From contig NZ_OX352320.1 of NCBI RefSeq assembly GCF_947090785.1, positions 3,027,001-3,091,000 on the forward strand: a DNA stretch of 64,000 nucleotides. The letters are read 5' to 3'. This DNA comes from Rheinheimera sp. MM224 (GTDB lineage: Bacteria; Pseudomonadota; Gammaproteobacteria; Enterobacterales; Alteromonadaceae). The notes under the pieces are model-generated. The model ran no database searches. It saw only the letters and a program-made list of their open reading frames with translations, and had not been told where the DNA came from. The translations under genes and the position numbers were made by a program. Shown here piece after piece: positions 46,950 through 55,784 of the stretch. Each line of letters begins with the position of its first letter. Within the stretch, counting starts at the first letter, position 1.

Positions 46950-47595
46950 TTTTTTGCTCCCTGACGCTTTCCTGGTTTAACAAATCCCGTAATTGTTTAC
47001 GGGCGCGGAACAAACGGGTGTTTACTGTATTGAGATTCAGAGACAACAATTGCGCAATTTCGTCACCGCTAAAACCGCCGATAATTTGCAGGATCAAGGG
47101 TTCACTGTATTCAGGTTCCAGGCTCTCAATTTGCTTCAACAACTGCTGCTGTGAGTACAATTGCTCAGGACTCACCTGATGTTCGTCCAGCAGCAATTCC
47201 TGCTCTACTTCCTGATATTGAAACTGTTTACGTTCAAAACGTCGGGCATTTTCATTACGTAAAATAGTAAATAACCAGGCTTTGGCCGACGCTTCGTTTT
47301 GCAGCAAATCAATACTTTTCCAGGCTCGTAAATAAGTGTCTTGCACCAAGTCTTCAGCAACATCAGCACTACGGCAAATCCAGCAGCTGTAGCGGTATAA
47401 ATCCGCATGATATAAACGCACCAGTTGCATATAACTGTGCTGGCGCTGCTCTTTCTCCGGCGTCTGCTTTTTTTCAGCCGCTTTATCAGTTGACCACCAC
47501 TTCACATTCGTTGTCCTTGTAGGCAAGAGCGCCGTATCCGGTTTGGTTTCCGGTTGTGGCTGCTCACTATAGGACATAGACCGAAGAAAACTCAA
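46942..47595 (-). CDS. ECF-type RNA polymerase sigma factor
   Basis: The 217-residue protein has a variable N terminus (about 50 residues), sigma region 2 (LVRLYHADLYRYSCWI to AWLFTILRNENARRF) and region 4 (IGGFSGDEIAQLLSLNLNTVNTRLFRARKQL). The TTG at 47595 is chosen because AGGAG lies 8 bases upstream and the TTG overlaps the stop of the DoxX/HvfX gene (TTGA), implying coupling; an ATG at 47577 is the alternative. The following DUF3379 gene overlaps its end. Confidence 0.85.
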   Translation of the reverse strand: MSFLRSMSYSEQPQPETKPDTALLPTRTTNVKWWSTDKAAEKKQTPEKEQRQHSYMQLVRLYHADLYRYSCWICRSADVAEDLVQDTYLRAWKSIDLLQNEASAKAWLFTILRNENARRFERKQFQYQEVEQELLLDEHQVSPEQLYSQQQLLKQIESLEPEYSEPLILQIIGGFSGDEIAQLLSLNLNTVNTRLFRARKQLRDLLNQESVREQKNG

Positions 47596-48251
47596 GCTAC
47601 AGTCTCCTGTGTTGTTGTCACTAAAACAGCTTTGCGACCTAGCCAATAATCCAGACTTAACCAACGCCCTGCCCCATAGACAACCAGCATCAGTAGCATT
47701 ACAAAATAAGTCGCAGCAAATTCAATACCGTTATTGAGCACCACCAATTTGCCGCTGGAGATAAGCCAATCGTAGTCAGGCTGTTGCTGCAAAACCTCAT
47801 TCGCTTTGGCGAGCTTCTTCGGGGCTGCCATCACAGCGTCATTTCGAAAAATAGTACCGTCGGCCAGCCAACTTGACGCATCGGCTATCGCCAGCCAGCC
47901 GTTTTTTGCATGCACTGTCAGCATAGCCACCAGCATAGTCATACTTAATCCCAAAGCAGTCAGTCGGGTGAATAACCCCAATAGCAAAGCTAAACCACCA
48001 CCAAGTTCCAACAGAATCACTAAAGACAACATCAGCGCAGGAGCTGGTAAACCCAAACCCCAATCCGGGTTGGCGAACCAGCTTAAGGTACTGTCAAAGT
48101 TTTGCAGCTTAGTCCAGCCAGCCTGCATCATCACAGGGGTCAGATACAGCCGCAGCAATAACAAAGAAATAAAGTCCAGTAGCTGTAGTTGGGTCACTAG
48201 TTTTTGATAAAAGAGGATACTTTGTTGTATCACAATCAGGCTCCGCATCAT
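47592..48251 (-). CDS. hvfX: DoxX-family membrane protein resembling HvfX
   Basis: The 219-residue protein has four membrane spans and the long DoxX variant segments MMQAGWTKLQNFDSTLSWF, NGWLAIADASSWLADGT, VMAAPKKLAKANEVLQ and VLNNGIEFAATYFVM. These match what I recall of HvfX, the membrane partner of Hvf-type copper RiPP operons. Here it heads a three-gene unit with an ECF sigma factor and DUF3379 anti-sigma, while hvfABC is at 55-57 kb. DoxX membership is firm; the HvfX name is probable. Confidence 0.75.
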   Translation of the reverse strand: MMRSLIVIQQSILFYQKLVTQLQLLDFISLLLLRLYLTPVMMQAGWTKLQNFDSTLSWFANPDWGLGLPAPALMLSLVILLELGGGLALLLGLFTRLTALGLSMTMLVAMLTVHAKNGWLAIADASSWLADGTIFRNDAVMAAPKKLAKANEVLQQQPDYDWLISSGKLVVLNNGIEFAATYFVMLLMLVVYGAGRWLSLDYWLGRKAVLVTTTQETVA

Positions 48252-48319
48252 GCTGTTGTGATAAGAGACAGGGGAATAGCGGGAAATCTTTCCTTTGTAT
48301 ATAAAAAATTACCCGGAGC

Positions 48320-48456
48320 AATTTTTAACAACGCGAAGCGTTGGCCAGAAAGGGTGAGCGCCATGGATGGCTGCGAATAAAAAATCGTCTGGAACGATTT
48401 TTAACAGCTTTAGCTGGCCCGAAAGGGTGAGCACCATGGATGGTGGCGAATAAAAA
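48320..48456. repeat. Tandem structured direct repeat after htpG
   Basis: Copy A (48320-48384) and copy B (48397-48456) share ATTTTTAACA, then a small hairpin, GAAAGGGTGAGC, CCATGGATGG and GCGAATAAAAAA. The hairpin arms differ but stay paired: AACGC/GCGTT in A, CAGCT/AGCTG in B; GCC/GGC in A, CACC/GGTG in B. Between the copies AAAAATCGT and ACGATTTTT form a terminator-like stem. Likely structured RNA or DNA; function unknown. Confidence 0.75.
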
Positions 48457-48486
48457 AGCCCCTGCAATAAGCAGAGGCTTTTTAAA
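48451..48486 (-). terminator. Terminator of htpG
   Basis: AAAAAGCC and GGCTTTTT with inner CTGC/GCAG form a stem with one mismatch and AATAA loop, 14 bases after the htpG stop; T-run on the reverse strand. Confidence 0.85.
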
Positions 48487-48499
48487 CTCAGAGTAAAAC

Positions 48500-50431
48500 T
48501 TAAGCTTTTTTCGATAAATCCAGCAGCAGTGCGTTTAAGCGGCTGACAAAAGTCGCAGGATTTTTCAGGCTGCCACGCTCGGCTAATAAGGCCTGATCAA
48601 ACAGTACTTCAGCCCATTGTTTAAACTGAATTTCGTCCTGCACATCGGCAATATGTTTCACCAATGCATGATCCGGGTTCAGTTCAAAAATAGGTTTCAC
48701 GTCCGGCACTTTCTGGCCAACAGATTCCATCAGCTTCATCATCTGCGTGCTCATATCAAACTCGTCAGTGACAATACAAGCTGGGCTGTCTGTTAAGCGA
48801 TGACTGGTTTTCACGGCTTTGACCTGATCACCTAAAGCTGTTTTAAAGCGTTGTGTCACAGCAGCAAATTGCTTTTCTGTTTCTTCCTGAGCTTTTTTGG
48901 TTTCTTCGTCATCCAGCTTGCTGATATCCAGGCCACCTTTGGCTATAGAACGCAGCTTTTTGCCTTCAAAATCAGTCAGGTGCTGCATTAACCACTCGTC
49001 AACACGATCGGATAACAACAGCACTTCGATGCCTTTCTTACGCAATACTTCTAAATGTGGACTATGTTTAGCGGCTTCGAAGCTATCAGCAACGATAAAA
49101 TAAATTTCGTCCTGACCTTCTTTCATCCGGCTGGCATAAGCCTCTAAGCTGACCGTCTGATCGGCATTGTCGTTATGAGTCGAAGCAAAACGCAGCAGCT
49201 TAGCTATGCTGTCTTTATTGCCTGCATCTTCGGCCGGACCTTCTTTCATCACCTGACCAAACTCGTTCCAGAACGTCTGGTACTCGCTTTGATCTTCAGC
49301 TTTGGCCATTTTTTCCAGCATTTTTAAGACGCGAGAGGTACAGCCTTTGCGTAAACTTTGCGTCACCTTGGTATCCTGCAGAATTTCACGGGATACGTTC
49401 AGTGGTAAATCGCTGGAATCCAACACACCTTTAATAAAACGCAGGTAACTTGGCATAAACTGTTCAGCGTCATCCATAATAAATACACGCTGCACATACA
49501 ATTTTAAGCCATGACGGGCTTCACGGTTCCACATATCAAAAGGTGCTTTTTTCGGCACAAACAATAAACTGGTGTAGTTGGTATTGCCTTCTACTTTGTT
49601 GTGAGTCCAGCTTAATGGCTCACTCCAGTCGTGCGAAATATGCTTGTAGAATTCCTGATATTCATTTTCAGTCACTTCAGATTTATCTCGCATCCAAAGC
49701 GCTGTAGCTTTGTTGACTGCTTTCCAGAACCCTGCAGTGGCAGGGATTTTTTCGCCCTCTTCGCCGTCTTGCTCTGGTGTACCTTCCTGATACATTTCAA
49801 CCGGAATGCTGATATGGTCAGAGTACTTAGTGACAATAGACTCGACTTTCCACTGGTTTAAAAACTCAGTTTCTTCATCGCGTAAATGCAGAATGATTTC
49901 TGTACCACGGCTTGGTTTAACGATAGGCTCGATAGTGTATTCACCCTCGCCTGTCGATTCCCACTCAACAGCAGAATCAGCTGGCGCACCGGCTTTACGG
50001 GTTTTGACTGTCACTTTGTCTGCGACGATAAAAGCAGAATAGAAACCTACACCAAACTGACCAATCAGTTGAGAGTCTTTGCTTTGATCGCCTGAGAGCT
50101 GACCGAAAAATTCTTTAGTGCCGGATTTAGCGATAGTGCCTAAATGGCTAATCACTTCATCTTGCGTCATACCAATACCGTTGTCGCTGATAGTAATGGT
50201 CTTCGCTGCGTCATCCAGACTGATACGAACTCGTAACTCGCCGTCATTGTCATACAGGCTGCTGTCTGACAAAGCTAAAAAGCGCAGTTTATCAGCCGCG
50301 TCTGAGGCGTTGGATACCAGCTCGCGCAGGAAAATTTCTTTATTGGAATACAGCGAATGGATCATCAGCTGCAGAAGTTGTTTGACCTCGGCCTGAAAGC
50401 CGTGCTTTTGTTTTTGTACTGTTTCAGTCAT
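48500..50431 (-). CDS. htpG: Chaperone HtpG (Hsp90)
   Basis: HtpG is the bacterial Hsp90, an ATP-driven dimeric chaperone. The 643-residue protein (E. coli 624) has the GHKL ATP site in [28 protein letters not shown] and [15 protein letters not shown], a middle domain with [18 protein letters not shown], and the C-terminal dimer domain. It follows recR as in the dnaX-ybaB-recR-htpG-adk order of E. coli, after a 388-base gap. Confidence 0.97.
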   Translation of the reverse strand: MTETVQKQKHGFQAEVKQLLQLMIHSLYSNKEIFLRELVSNASDAADKLRFLALSDSSLYDNDGELRVRISLDDAAKTITISDNGIGMTQDEVISHLGTIAKSGTKEFFGQLSGDQSKDSQLIGQFGVGFYSAFIVADKVTVKTRKAGAPADSAVEWESTGEGEYTIEPIVKPSRGTEIILHLRDEETEFLNQWKVESIVTKYSDHISIPVEMYQEGTPEQDGEEGEKIPATAGFWKAVNKATALWMRDKSEVTENEYQEFYKHISHDWSEPLSWTHNKVEGNTNYTSLLFVPKKAPFDMWNREARHGLKLYVQRVFIMDDAEQFMPSYLRFIKGVLDSSDLPLNVSREILQDTKVTQSLRKGCTSRVLKMLEKMAKAEDQSEYQTFWNEFGQVMKEGPAEDAGNKDSIAKLLRFASTHNDNADQTVSLEAYASRMKEGQDEIYFIVADSFEAAKHSPHLEVLRKKGIEVLLLSDRVDEWLMQHLTDFEGKKLRSIAKGGLDISKLDDEETKKAQEETEKQFAAVTQRFKTALGDQVKAVKTSHRLTDSPACIVTDEFDMSTQMMKLMESVGQKVPDVKPIFELNPDHALVKHIADVQDEIQFKQWAEVLFDQALLAERGSLKNPATFVSRLNALLLDLSKKA

Positions 50432-50684
50432 ATACAGCTCCTTATCTTTCGTGGAATGACTTTAAATGCAAAAGCGCCTATGCAAGGGCGTAGCGCCTTT
50501 CGAATTGTGCTGGCAAGGATATGGGTTTAATACCCACAAATATCAAGGGGAAAATAGCGGCAAATCAAAGAACAAAATGGAGGATCAGGCAATTGGAGAA
50601 AGAATAAGCTGTTATTTGGTAATGCAAGAGCTCAGCCAACAAGGTAACAGCTGCAAGGAACGAAGAGTCTGACCAAAGACATTG

Positions 50685-50782
50685 GAGTTGCAGCGCGACG
50701 GCAAGGGAAGTAGTCCCTAACATACATAGCTTACTATGCGATTAGGGCGACAGAGCGCAGCCAACAAAGCTGCGGCTTCAAG
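50685..50782. repeat. Palindromic intergenic element, copy 2
   Basis: It starts GAGTTGCAG and ends GCTGCGGCTTCAAG. It aligns along its full length with the reverse complement of 25839-25935, including an inner imperfect palindrome around ACATAG. Orientation is opposite to copy 1. Confidence 0.7.
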
Positions 50783-50810
50783 GGCGCAGCCAACAAAGCT
50801 GCGGCTTCAA
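50753..50810. repeat. 29-base tandem duplication
   Basis: Two units of 29 bases (50753-50781 and 50782-50810), each beginning G[A/G]GCGCAGCC and ending GCGGCTTCAA, differ at one base. The unit is the outer end of the palindromic element, so this is a local duplication of its terminus. Confidence 0.8.
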
Positions 50811-50819
50811 GGGCGCAGG

Positions 50820-51422
50820 TCAGATGGGTTTGCGGCCACTAAAGGCGTGCGACAAGGTTGTCCCGTCCACATACTCTAAATCCCCCCCCACAGGCACACC
50901 GTGGGCGATACGGGAGACATTAACCTGATACTTTTTACACTGCTCGGCAATGTAATAAGCAGTGGCATCGCCTTCTACAGTCGGATTGGTTGCTAATATC
51001 ACTTCCTGCACTGAACCTGTACCCAGCTGCTTTTGCAGTAAATCCAGACCCAATTCAGAGGGACCTATGCCATCAAGTGGCGACAACTGGCCCTGCAAGA
51101 CAAAATAACGACCTTTAAACTGGCCTGTTTGCTCTATGGCAAACTGATCAGAAGACGAAGCAACAATACAAAGGCTTTGACTGTCGCTGCGTCTTGGGTC
51201 TGAGCAAATAGCACATAAATCAGTTTCGCAAAAAGTACGGCACTGCTGGCAATGCCCTACTTTATCCATCGCCACAGCCAAAGCCTTCGACAACTGCACA
51301 GCCCCAGAGCGGTTGCGTTCCAGCAACTGCAGGGCAATACGTTGTGCCGACTTAGGACCAACGCCTGGCAATATACGCAATGCGTCGATCAGTTGCTGCA
51401 ACAATGGGCTAAATTTGCTCAT
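50820..51422 (-). CDS. recR: Recombination mediator RecR
   Basis: RecR with RecF and RecO loads RecA at gaps. The 200-residue protein (E. coli 201) has the helix-hairpin-helix [17 protein letters not shown], the four-Cys zinc finger ([16 protein letters not shown]) and Toprim segments [16 protein letters not shown] and [13 protein letters not shown]. It is cotranscribed after ybaB with an 18-base gap. Confidence 0.96.
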   Translation of the reverse strand: MSKFSPLLQQLIDALRILPGVGPKSAQRIALQLLERNRSGAVQLSKALAVAMDKVGHCQQCRTFCETDLCAICSDPRRSDSQSLCIVASSSDQFAIEQTGQFKGRYFVLQGQLSPLDGIGPSELGLDLLQKQLGTGSVQEVILATNPTVEGDATAYYIAEQCKKYQVNVSRIAHGVPVGGDLEYVDGTTLSHAFSGRKPI

Positions 51423-51440
51423 AGTGGATCAAATCACCAC

Positions 51441-51776
51441 TTAAAACGGCATCTTAAAACCAGGAGGTAATTGCATACCACCGGTCACAGAAGCCATTTT
51501 AGCTTTGTTATTTTCTTCAACACGGCGTACCGCATCGTTGATAGCTGCAGCAACTAAGTCTTCAACCATTTCTTTGTCATCCTGCATCAGACTGTCGTCG
51601 ATGCTGACACGGCGTACATTGTGGTTGCCTGTCATGGTGACTTTCACCAAACCTGCACCCGACTCGCCTGTGACTTCCAGATTAGCCAATTCCTGCTGGG
51701 CCTTTTGCATTTTATCCTGCATGGCTTGCGCCTGCTTCATGATATTGCCTAAACCGCCACCACCACCTTTGAACAT
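51441..51776 (-). CDS. ybaB: YbaB/EbfC nucleoid-associated protein
   Basis: From the ATG at 51776 the 111-residue protein begins [17 protein letters not shown] and has the EbfC core [19 protein letters not shown] with C-terminal [12 protein letters not shown]. It binds DNA as a dimer and lies between dnaX and recR, its usual place. Ribosome site AGAGAG is 9 bases upstream. Confidence 0.95.
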   Translation of the reverse strand: MFKGGGGGLGNIMKQAQAMQDKMQKAQQELANLEVTGESGAGLVKVTMTGNHNVRRVSIDDSLMQDDKEMVEDLVAAAINDAVRRVEENNKAKMASVTGGMQLPPGFKMPF

Positions 51777-51852
51777 AACTGTACTCTCTTTAAAAATGAC
51801 TCGATTAAACTGGCGACAAGATAATGACTTGAGCCCCAAAATACAAGACGAA

Positions 51853-54150
51853 TTAGTTGACGATAATACTATCGGCGACTATTTCCGCCCCAAACTCTTT
51901 TTGCAGTTGAACCACCCATGGATCCTGCTGCAGCAACTGCTCTACATAAACCAGACGTTCCTGCTCAATACGCTGCTGAATAGCCACAGGGCAAGTCTCT
52001 ACCCAAGGCTGATACTGAATATCCAGCTGAACCGCTTTATGAAAGGCCTGACTCAGCTCTTTGACAATTTCAGCACGGAATTTTTCTTTGTCCAGATGCT
52101 GCTGGCTTTGACAGACCAGCAACTGCACAGTGTCTCCTGCCCAACTAATGCAACTGTGCAGCAGATACAAACGCAATAATCCACCTAAATTCAGGCTATC
52201 GACTAAAGCAGCCCACTCATCGACCTGAGCGGCAAGGCGCACTGAGAAGTTCTCGGCGGTAATCACACCATCAAAACGATACTGTGCTTTCGCTTCTGGC
52301 GCCGCTGCAACTGATTGTGGTTCTGGCACAGGTTCAGATTGATGTTGCTGCTGAAATTCCTGCCAGGCCCAGTCGGCCGCAAAATCGGCATCCTCTGTTG
52401 GTATATCTGAAGGATCAGATTCATCCGGATAAGGGGACATTGCCGGTTCTGACTGTTCTGGCAGTTCTGGCAGTTCTGGCAGTTCTGGCAGTTCTGGCAG
52501 TTCTGGCAGTTCTGGCGCGGCAGCAGGTATAACCGGACTGTGCTGAATAACAGCAGGAGAGCGCTGAGGCTCATTGGCTTGCTGCGATACCAGTGGCTGC
52601 GCTTGCTGCGATACCAGTGGCTGCGCTTGCTGCTGTAACACAGGCTGCTGTTGTAATACGGGCTGCTGAACTGCAGCTGGAGCAGCTTGTGCTCTTTGTA
52701 TAGCAGCAGGCTCTGCAGCCTTGGCTACAGCAGCAACTGGTTCAGACTTTTTTTCGCTCTGAGTCTCCACTGCCCTATCAGCGCTCACGTTATCCGCTTT
52801 AATACCGCGGCGCGCCAGAATAGAAGCGGCTATACCAGCGGGAGCTGATGTCTGTGCAACAGCAGCCACAGCTTCTGTTGCAACATGCTGCTCTGGGGGG
52901 ATTTCGACTGCGACTTCAGGCTCTGATGGCAATGACTCTGCCATTTGAGGCACAAGCTCAGGCTCTTTAGCTGGAGCTGCCGTTTCAGGCAAATTAAACT
53001 TAGCTTTGAGTTCAGCCGCATGCGAGACAGGAGTTGAAGCGCGCATCGCAGGAGAAGTGTCAGCAGCACCTGGCACAAAAGCCACAGCACGTAATAACGC
53101 CATTTCCAGACCAATACGTGGCTCTGGTGCAAAGGCTAATTCTTTTTTACCGGAAATCAGTAACTGATAAAACAGCTGTAACTGCTCAGGGCTTTGCTGC
53201 TCTGCTAATTGCTGCACAAAAGCACTGTGATCTGTGACTAAATCAGCCGCCTGCCAGTTAAACTGACTTAAAGCCGCTAAATGCAGTAAGGCCAGCATAT
53301 CATCCAGCACATGGGCAAAATGACTGTGTTGCTGCACTAATTGATCCAGATGCTGTTTCAGCGCAGCTAAATCGCGGTTAATTACAGCCGCTAATAAAAG
53401 CTCAGCCCACTGCTGCTCCAGATACCCCAGCATATCACGCACCAGAGGCACTGTGATATTGGAATTACTTTGGGCAATGGCTTGGTCAGTCAGGCTTAAC
53501 GAATCGCGTAAACTGCCTTTGGCAGCGCGGGCTAACAAAGCTAAAGCATCTTCGGCGGCCGGAATACCTTCCTGCGCCAATACATAAGATAAGTGCTGTT
53601 TAATTTGTTCCGGGCTTAACGCCTTTAAGCTGAACTGCAAACAACGGGATAACACTGTGACAGGCAGCTTTTGTGGGTCAGTAGTCGCCAGCAGAAACTT
53701 CACATGTGGCGGCGGTTCTTCCAGAGTTTTCAAAAGTGCATTAAAGCTGTGGCGCGACAGCATATGCACTTCGTCTATTAAGTAGACTTTATAACGGCCG
53801 CGGCTTGGCGCGTATTGCACGTTATCGAGTAAATCTCGGGTGTCTTCTACTTTAGTGCGGGAGGCAGCGTCAATTTCTAACAAATCAACAAAAAAGCCTT
53901 GATCAATTTCAACGCAAGCGCTGCAGACTCCACAAGGTGTGGAGGTCACACCTGTTTCGCAGTTTAAACTTTTGGCAAAAATACGGGCTATGGTGGTTTT
54001 ACCGACACCACGGGTGCCGGTAAACAAATAGGCATGATGTAATCTGTTGTGATTCAGCGCATTGGTCAGCGCTGTTTTCACATGATCCTGGCCGACCAGT
54101 TGACCAAAATGTTGCGGTCGCCATTTTCTCGCCAGTACCTGATAACTCAT
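51853..54150 (-). CDS. dnaX: DNA polymerase III subunits tau and gamma
   Basis: DnaX is the clamp-loader motor. The 765-residue tau form starts [15 protein letters not shown] and has Walker A in [14 protein letters not shown], zinc Cys in [16 protein letters not shown], and [16 protein letters not shown]. After domain III a long linker contains six PEL repeats and Gln-rich stretches (about residues 390-630), followed by the polymerase-binding C terminus. A programmed frameshift site at codons 467-468 would give a 469-residue gamma form. The start region is duplicated upstream. Confidence 0.95.
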   Translation of the reverse strand: MSYQVLARKWRPQHFGQLVGQDHVKTALTNALNHNRLHHAYLFTGTRGVGKTTIARIFAKSLNCETGVTSTPCGVCSACVEIDQGFFVDLLEIDAASRTKVEDTRDLLDNVQYAPSRGRYKVYLIDEVHMLSRHSFNALLKTLEEPPPHVKFLLATTDPQKLPVTVLSRCLQFSLKALSPEQIKQHLSYVLAQEGIPAAEDALALLARAAKGSLRDSLSLTDQAIAQSNSNITVPLVRDMLGYLEQQWAELLLAAVINRDLAALKQHLDQLVQQHSHFAHVLDDMLALLHLAALSQFNWQAADLVTDHSAFVQQLAEQQSPEQLQLFYQLLISGKKELAFAPEPRIGLEMALLRAVAFVPGAADTSPAMRASTPVSHAAELKAKFNLPETAAPAKEPELVPQMAESLPSEPEVAVEIPPEQHVATEAVAAVAQTSAPAGIAASILARRGIKADNVSADRAVETQSEKKSEPVAAVAKAAEPAAIQRAQAAPAAVQQPVLQQQPVLQQQAQPLVSQQAQPLVSQQANEPQRSPAVIQHSPVIPAAAPELPELPELPELPELPELPEQSEPAMSPYPDESDPSDIPTEDADFAADWAWQEFQQQHQSEPVPEPQSVAAAPEAKAQYRFDGVITAENFSVRLAAQVDEWAALVDSLNLGGLLRLYLLHSCISWAGDTVQLLVCQSQQHLDKEKFRAEIVKELSQAFHKAVQLDIQYQPWVETCPVAIQQRIEQERLVYVEQLLQQDPWVVQLQKEFGAEIVADSIIVN
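52460..52513. repeat. Six 9-base tandem repeats inside dnaX
   Basis: GGCAGTTCT occurs six times in a row without a single change, coding on the reverse strand for (PEL) repeats in the tau linker. Whole-codon units keep the frame if copy number varies. Confidence 0.9.
52742..52753 (-). promoter_or_regulatory. Programmed -1 frameshift site of dnaX
   Basis: The reverse strand carries the slippery heptamer A AAA AAG (52753-52747) in the correct frame (codons GAA AAA AAG). A -1 slip reads GTC then TGA, ending after one added Val. E. coli dnaX uses the same heptamer with nearly the same neighbours (KKSEP). A possible downstream stem (CTGTAGCC with GGCTGCAG) begins about 16 bases later. Confidence 0.85.
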
Positions 54151-54197
54151 GCGACCTGTGTCCACCTATGTCTTCTTGCCAGTACTTGATAACTCAT
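54147..54197 (-). CDS. Putative 16-codon leader ORF overlapping the dnaX start
   Basis: The ORF reads [16 protein letters not shown] and stops with TGA that overlaps the dnaX ATG (ATGA). It arises from a duplication: 34 bases around the dnaX start, including GCAGGTGGC before the ATG, occur twice 47 bases apart with four differences. The upstream copy is out of frame with dnaX. Translation is plausible because a GGTGG ribosome site precedes it; function is unproven. Confidence 0.5.
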   Translation of the reverse strand: MSYQVLARRHRWTQVA

Positions 54198-54224
54198 GCC
54201 ACCTGCGCCTGTGTTTTATTGTAA

Positions 54225-54773
54225 TTAATCGCCTGCAAATTCAACCAGACTGTAAAGGTTTAACCCAAGCTTTTCTAAACGCGCTTGTCCGCCTAAGTCC
54301 GGCAGATTTACTACAAAAGCGGCGTCTGTCGCTTTGCCACCTAAGCGCTCTACTAAACTGGTTGTAGCAGCAATAGTACCACCTGTAGCCAATAAGTCAT
54401 CCACTAACAGCACCTTATCTCCGGCCACTATAGCGTCTTTATGAATTTCCAGCGTGTCTTCACCGTATTCCAGCTGATAAGACTGGGCAATACGTTCACG
54501 TGGCAATTTTCCCGGTTTACGCACTGGCACAAAAGGTAATCCCATCGCATAAGCTAAAGGTGCACCAAAAATAAAACCGCGGGATTCAGTACCAACAATC
54601 TTAGTAAAACCTTTGCCCTGATACTGCTGTTTGAAGGCATCAATCACCTTCGCAAACGCATCGGCATCCAGCATCAGACTGGTGACGTCACGAAATAAAA
54701 TACCTGGCTTTGGATAGTCAGGCACAGCTTTGATCACCTGACTTAATAAAGCGGAAAGAGATTCTGTAGTCAT
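54225..54773 (-). CDS. apt: Adenine phosphoribosyltransferase
   Basis: Apt salvages adenine to AMP with PRPP. From the ATG at 54773 the protein is 182 residues (E. coli 183), with [33 protein letters not shown] and the PRPP loop [16 protein letters not shown]. It precedes dnaX as in E. coli. Confidence 0.96.
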   Translation of the reverse strand: MTTESLSALLSQVIKAVPDYPKPGILFRDVTSLMLDADAFAKVIDAFKQQYQGKGFTKIVGTESRGFIFGAPLAYAMGLPFVPVRKPGKLPRERIAQSYQLEYGEDTLEIHKDAIVAGDKVLLVDDLLATGGTIAATTSLVERLGGKATDAAFVVNLPDLGGQARLEKLGLNLYSLVEFAGD

Positions 54774-54835
54774 TCTCAGAGCCCTGATTTTAAAATAATA
54801 AATAACGTCGGGCAAAAACAGCACGACTTAAAATA

Positions 54836-54869
54836 GATAAAAAAACCGCCACAAGGCGGTTTTTTTATC
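54836..54869. terminator. Bidirectional terminator between the hvf operon and apt
   Basis: GATAAAAAAACCGCC and GGCGGTTTTTTTATC are perfect 15-base arms with loop ACAA. Confidence 0.93.
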
Positions 54870-54881
54870 ACTCGCAATAGC

Positions 54882-55001
54882 TTAGCTGAAAAAGCGAACC
54901 CAGCTGATAATTGGAGGAAGGCATAAGCACGCCAAAAAGGCGACAATCAGTAAAACTAACTGGACTATGCCAAAAGATTCTTTAAAATTTTCGTCTGCCA
55001 T
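54882..55001 (-). CDS. Small single-span membrane protein at the end of the hvf operon
   Basis: A 39-codon ORF starts MADENFKESFG, has one hydrophobic span (IVQLVLLIVAFLACLCL) and ends PPIISWVRFFS before TAA. It begins 44 bases after the hvfC stop and stops 13 bases before the operon terminator, filling that gap exactly. The ribosome site is weak (GAGT about 9 bases upstream). I do not recognise the family. Two Cys in the span (ACLC) are notable beside a Cys-rich metallophore operon. Confidence 0.5.
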   Translation of the reverse strand: MADENFKESFGIVQLVLLIVAFLACLCLPPIISWVRFFS

Positions 55002-55045
55002 AATGCGAACTCATTCACTCAAAAGGTGGGACATGGTAATGAATT

Positions 55046-55783
55046 TTAGCCAGCTTGAAAAGCATGCACTATGCCTTTCTCTGCAAAATTTAGCAGTATT
55101 TGCTCTGCACCTGACAATAACTGAGTAGGATCCAGTTGTGGCACGTAAGGCGATAACTGCTCCACCAGTTCAGTCAGGGTCAAACCTGGCTGTTGTGCCA
55201 ATACCTGCAACAACAAAGTCGTCAGTTGATTTAACGCGATAAATTTTACTTCGTCATCAGAATTGCGATGGATCAGTAAAAAACTGGCTTCGGCTTCTGT
55301 GGGCTGAAACTCAACACAAATTTTATGCACTGGATACTGATAGGCCTGAACTGATGCAAGCTCAGACAACTGCAGTGCCTGCTGTTTTAGATCCATCACT
55401 GCAAGGCCTGCTTCCCCCTTACGAGTTGCCAATTCCAGCTCCAGCCACTCGTAATGTGCCAATTCCAACATAAAAACAGGGTCATCGGCCTGAGCCTCGT
55501 AGTGGTCCTGCAAAAAATCTAAAAAACTCATGGCAATGGATAAAAAGAATGGACTCTCACAGCGATAGCCGGCGAAAAACAGCTGTAAACGCTGCTCCCA
55601 TACCTGCTCTGTGTACAAAGATTTCAACACAGGAAAAGCACTGCTGACAAAACCCGAAACATTGTTAAACAATAACTCCCGATACACATCCAGGCGCTCC
55701 TGATCGACATCTGCAGGCTTCTCGTTTTGTTGTGGAGAGCGTAAATAAGCAACGAACTGATGTTGAACCTGTTGAAATTTCAT
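55046..55783 (-). CDS. hvfC: DUF2063 family RiPP maturation partner HvfC/BufC
   Basis: The 245-residue protein begins MKFQQVQHQFVAYLRSPQQ and contains YRELLFNNVSGFVSSAFPVLK and FLDFLQDHYEAQADDPVFMLELAHYEWLE (seen as FLQDHY and ELAHYEWLELEL), typical of DUF2063. These proteins bind the precursor peptide and work with the MNIO enzyme next door. It starts one base after the hvfB stop. Confidence 0.9.
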   Translation of the reverse strand: MKFQQVQHQFVAYLRSPQQNEKPADVDQERLDVYRELLFNNVSGFVSSAFPVLKSLYTEQVWEQRLQLFFAGYRCESPFFLSIAMSFLDFLQDHYEAQADDPVFMLELAHYEWLELELATRKGEAGLAVMDLKQQALQLSELASVQAYQYPVHKICVEFQPTEAEASFLLIHRNSDDEVKFIALNQLTTLLLQVLAQQPGLTLTELVEQLSPYVPQLDPTQLLSGAEQILLNFAEKGIVHAFQAG

Positions 55784-55784
55784 A

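Larger units (their letters stand above)
50432..50819. other. 388-base gap between recR and htpG
   Basis: It contains the htpG upstream region, then a palindromic dispersed element (50685-50782) and a 29-base tandem repeat (50753-50810). No gene is credible. No obvious recR terminator with T-run is present. Confidence 0.6.

Noticed and set aside
52284..52532. Forward ORF with Leu/Ala/Val repeats opposite dnaX
   Set aside because: It is the antisense reading of the 9-base PEL minisatellite.
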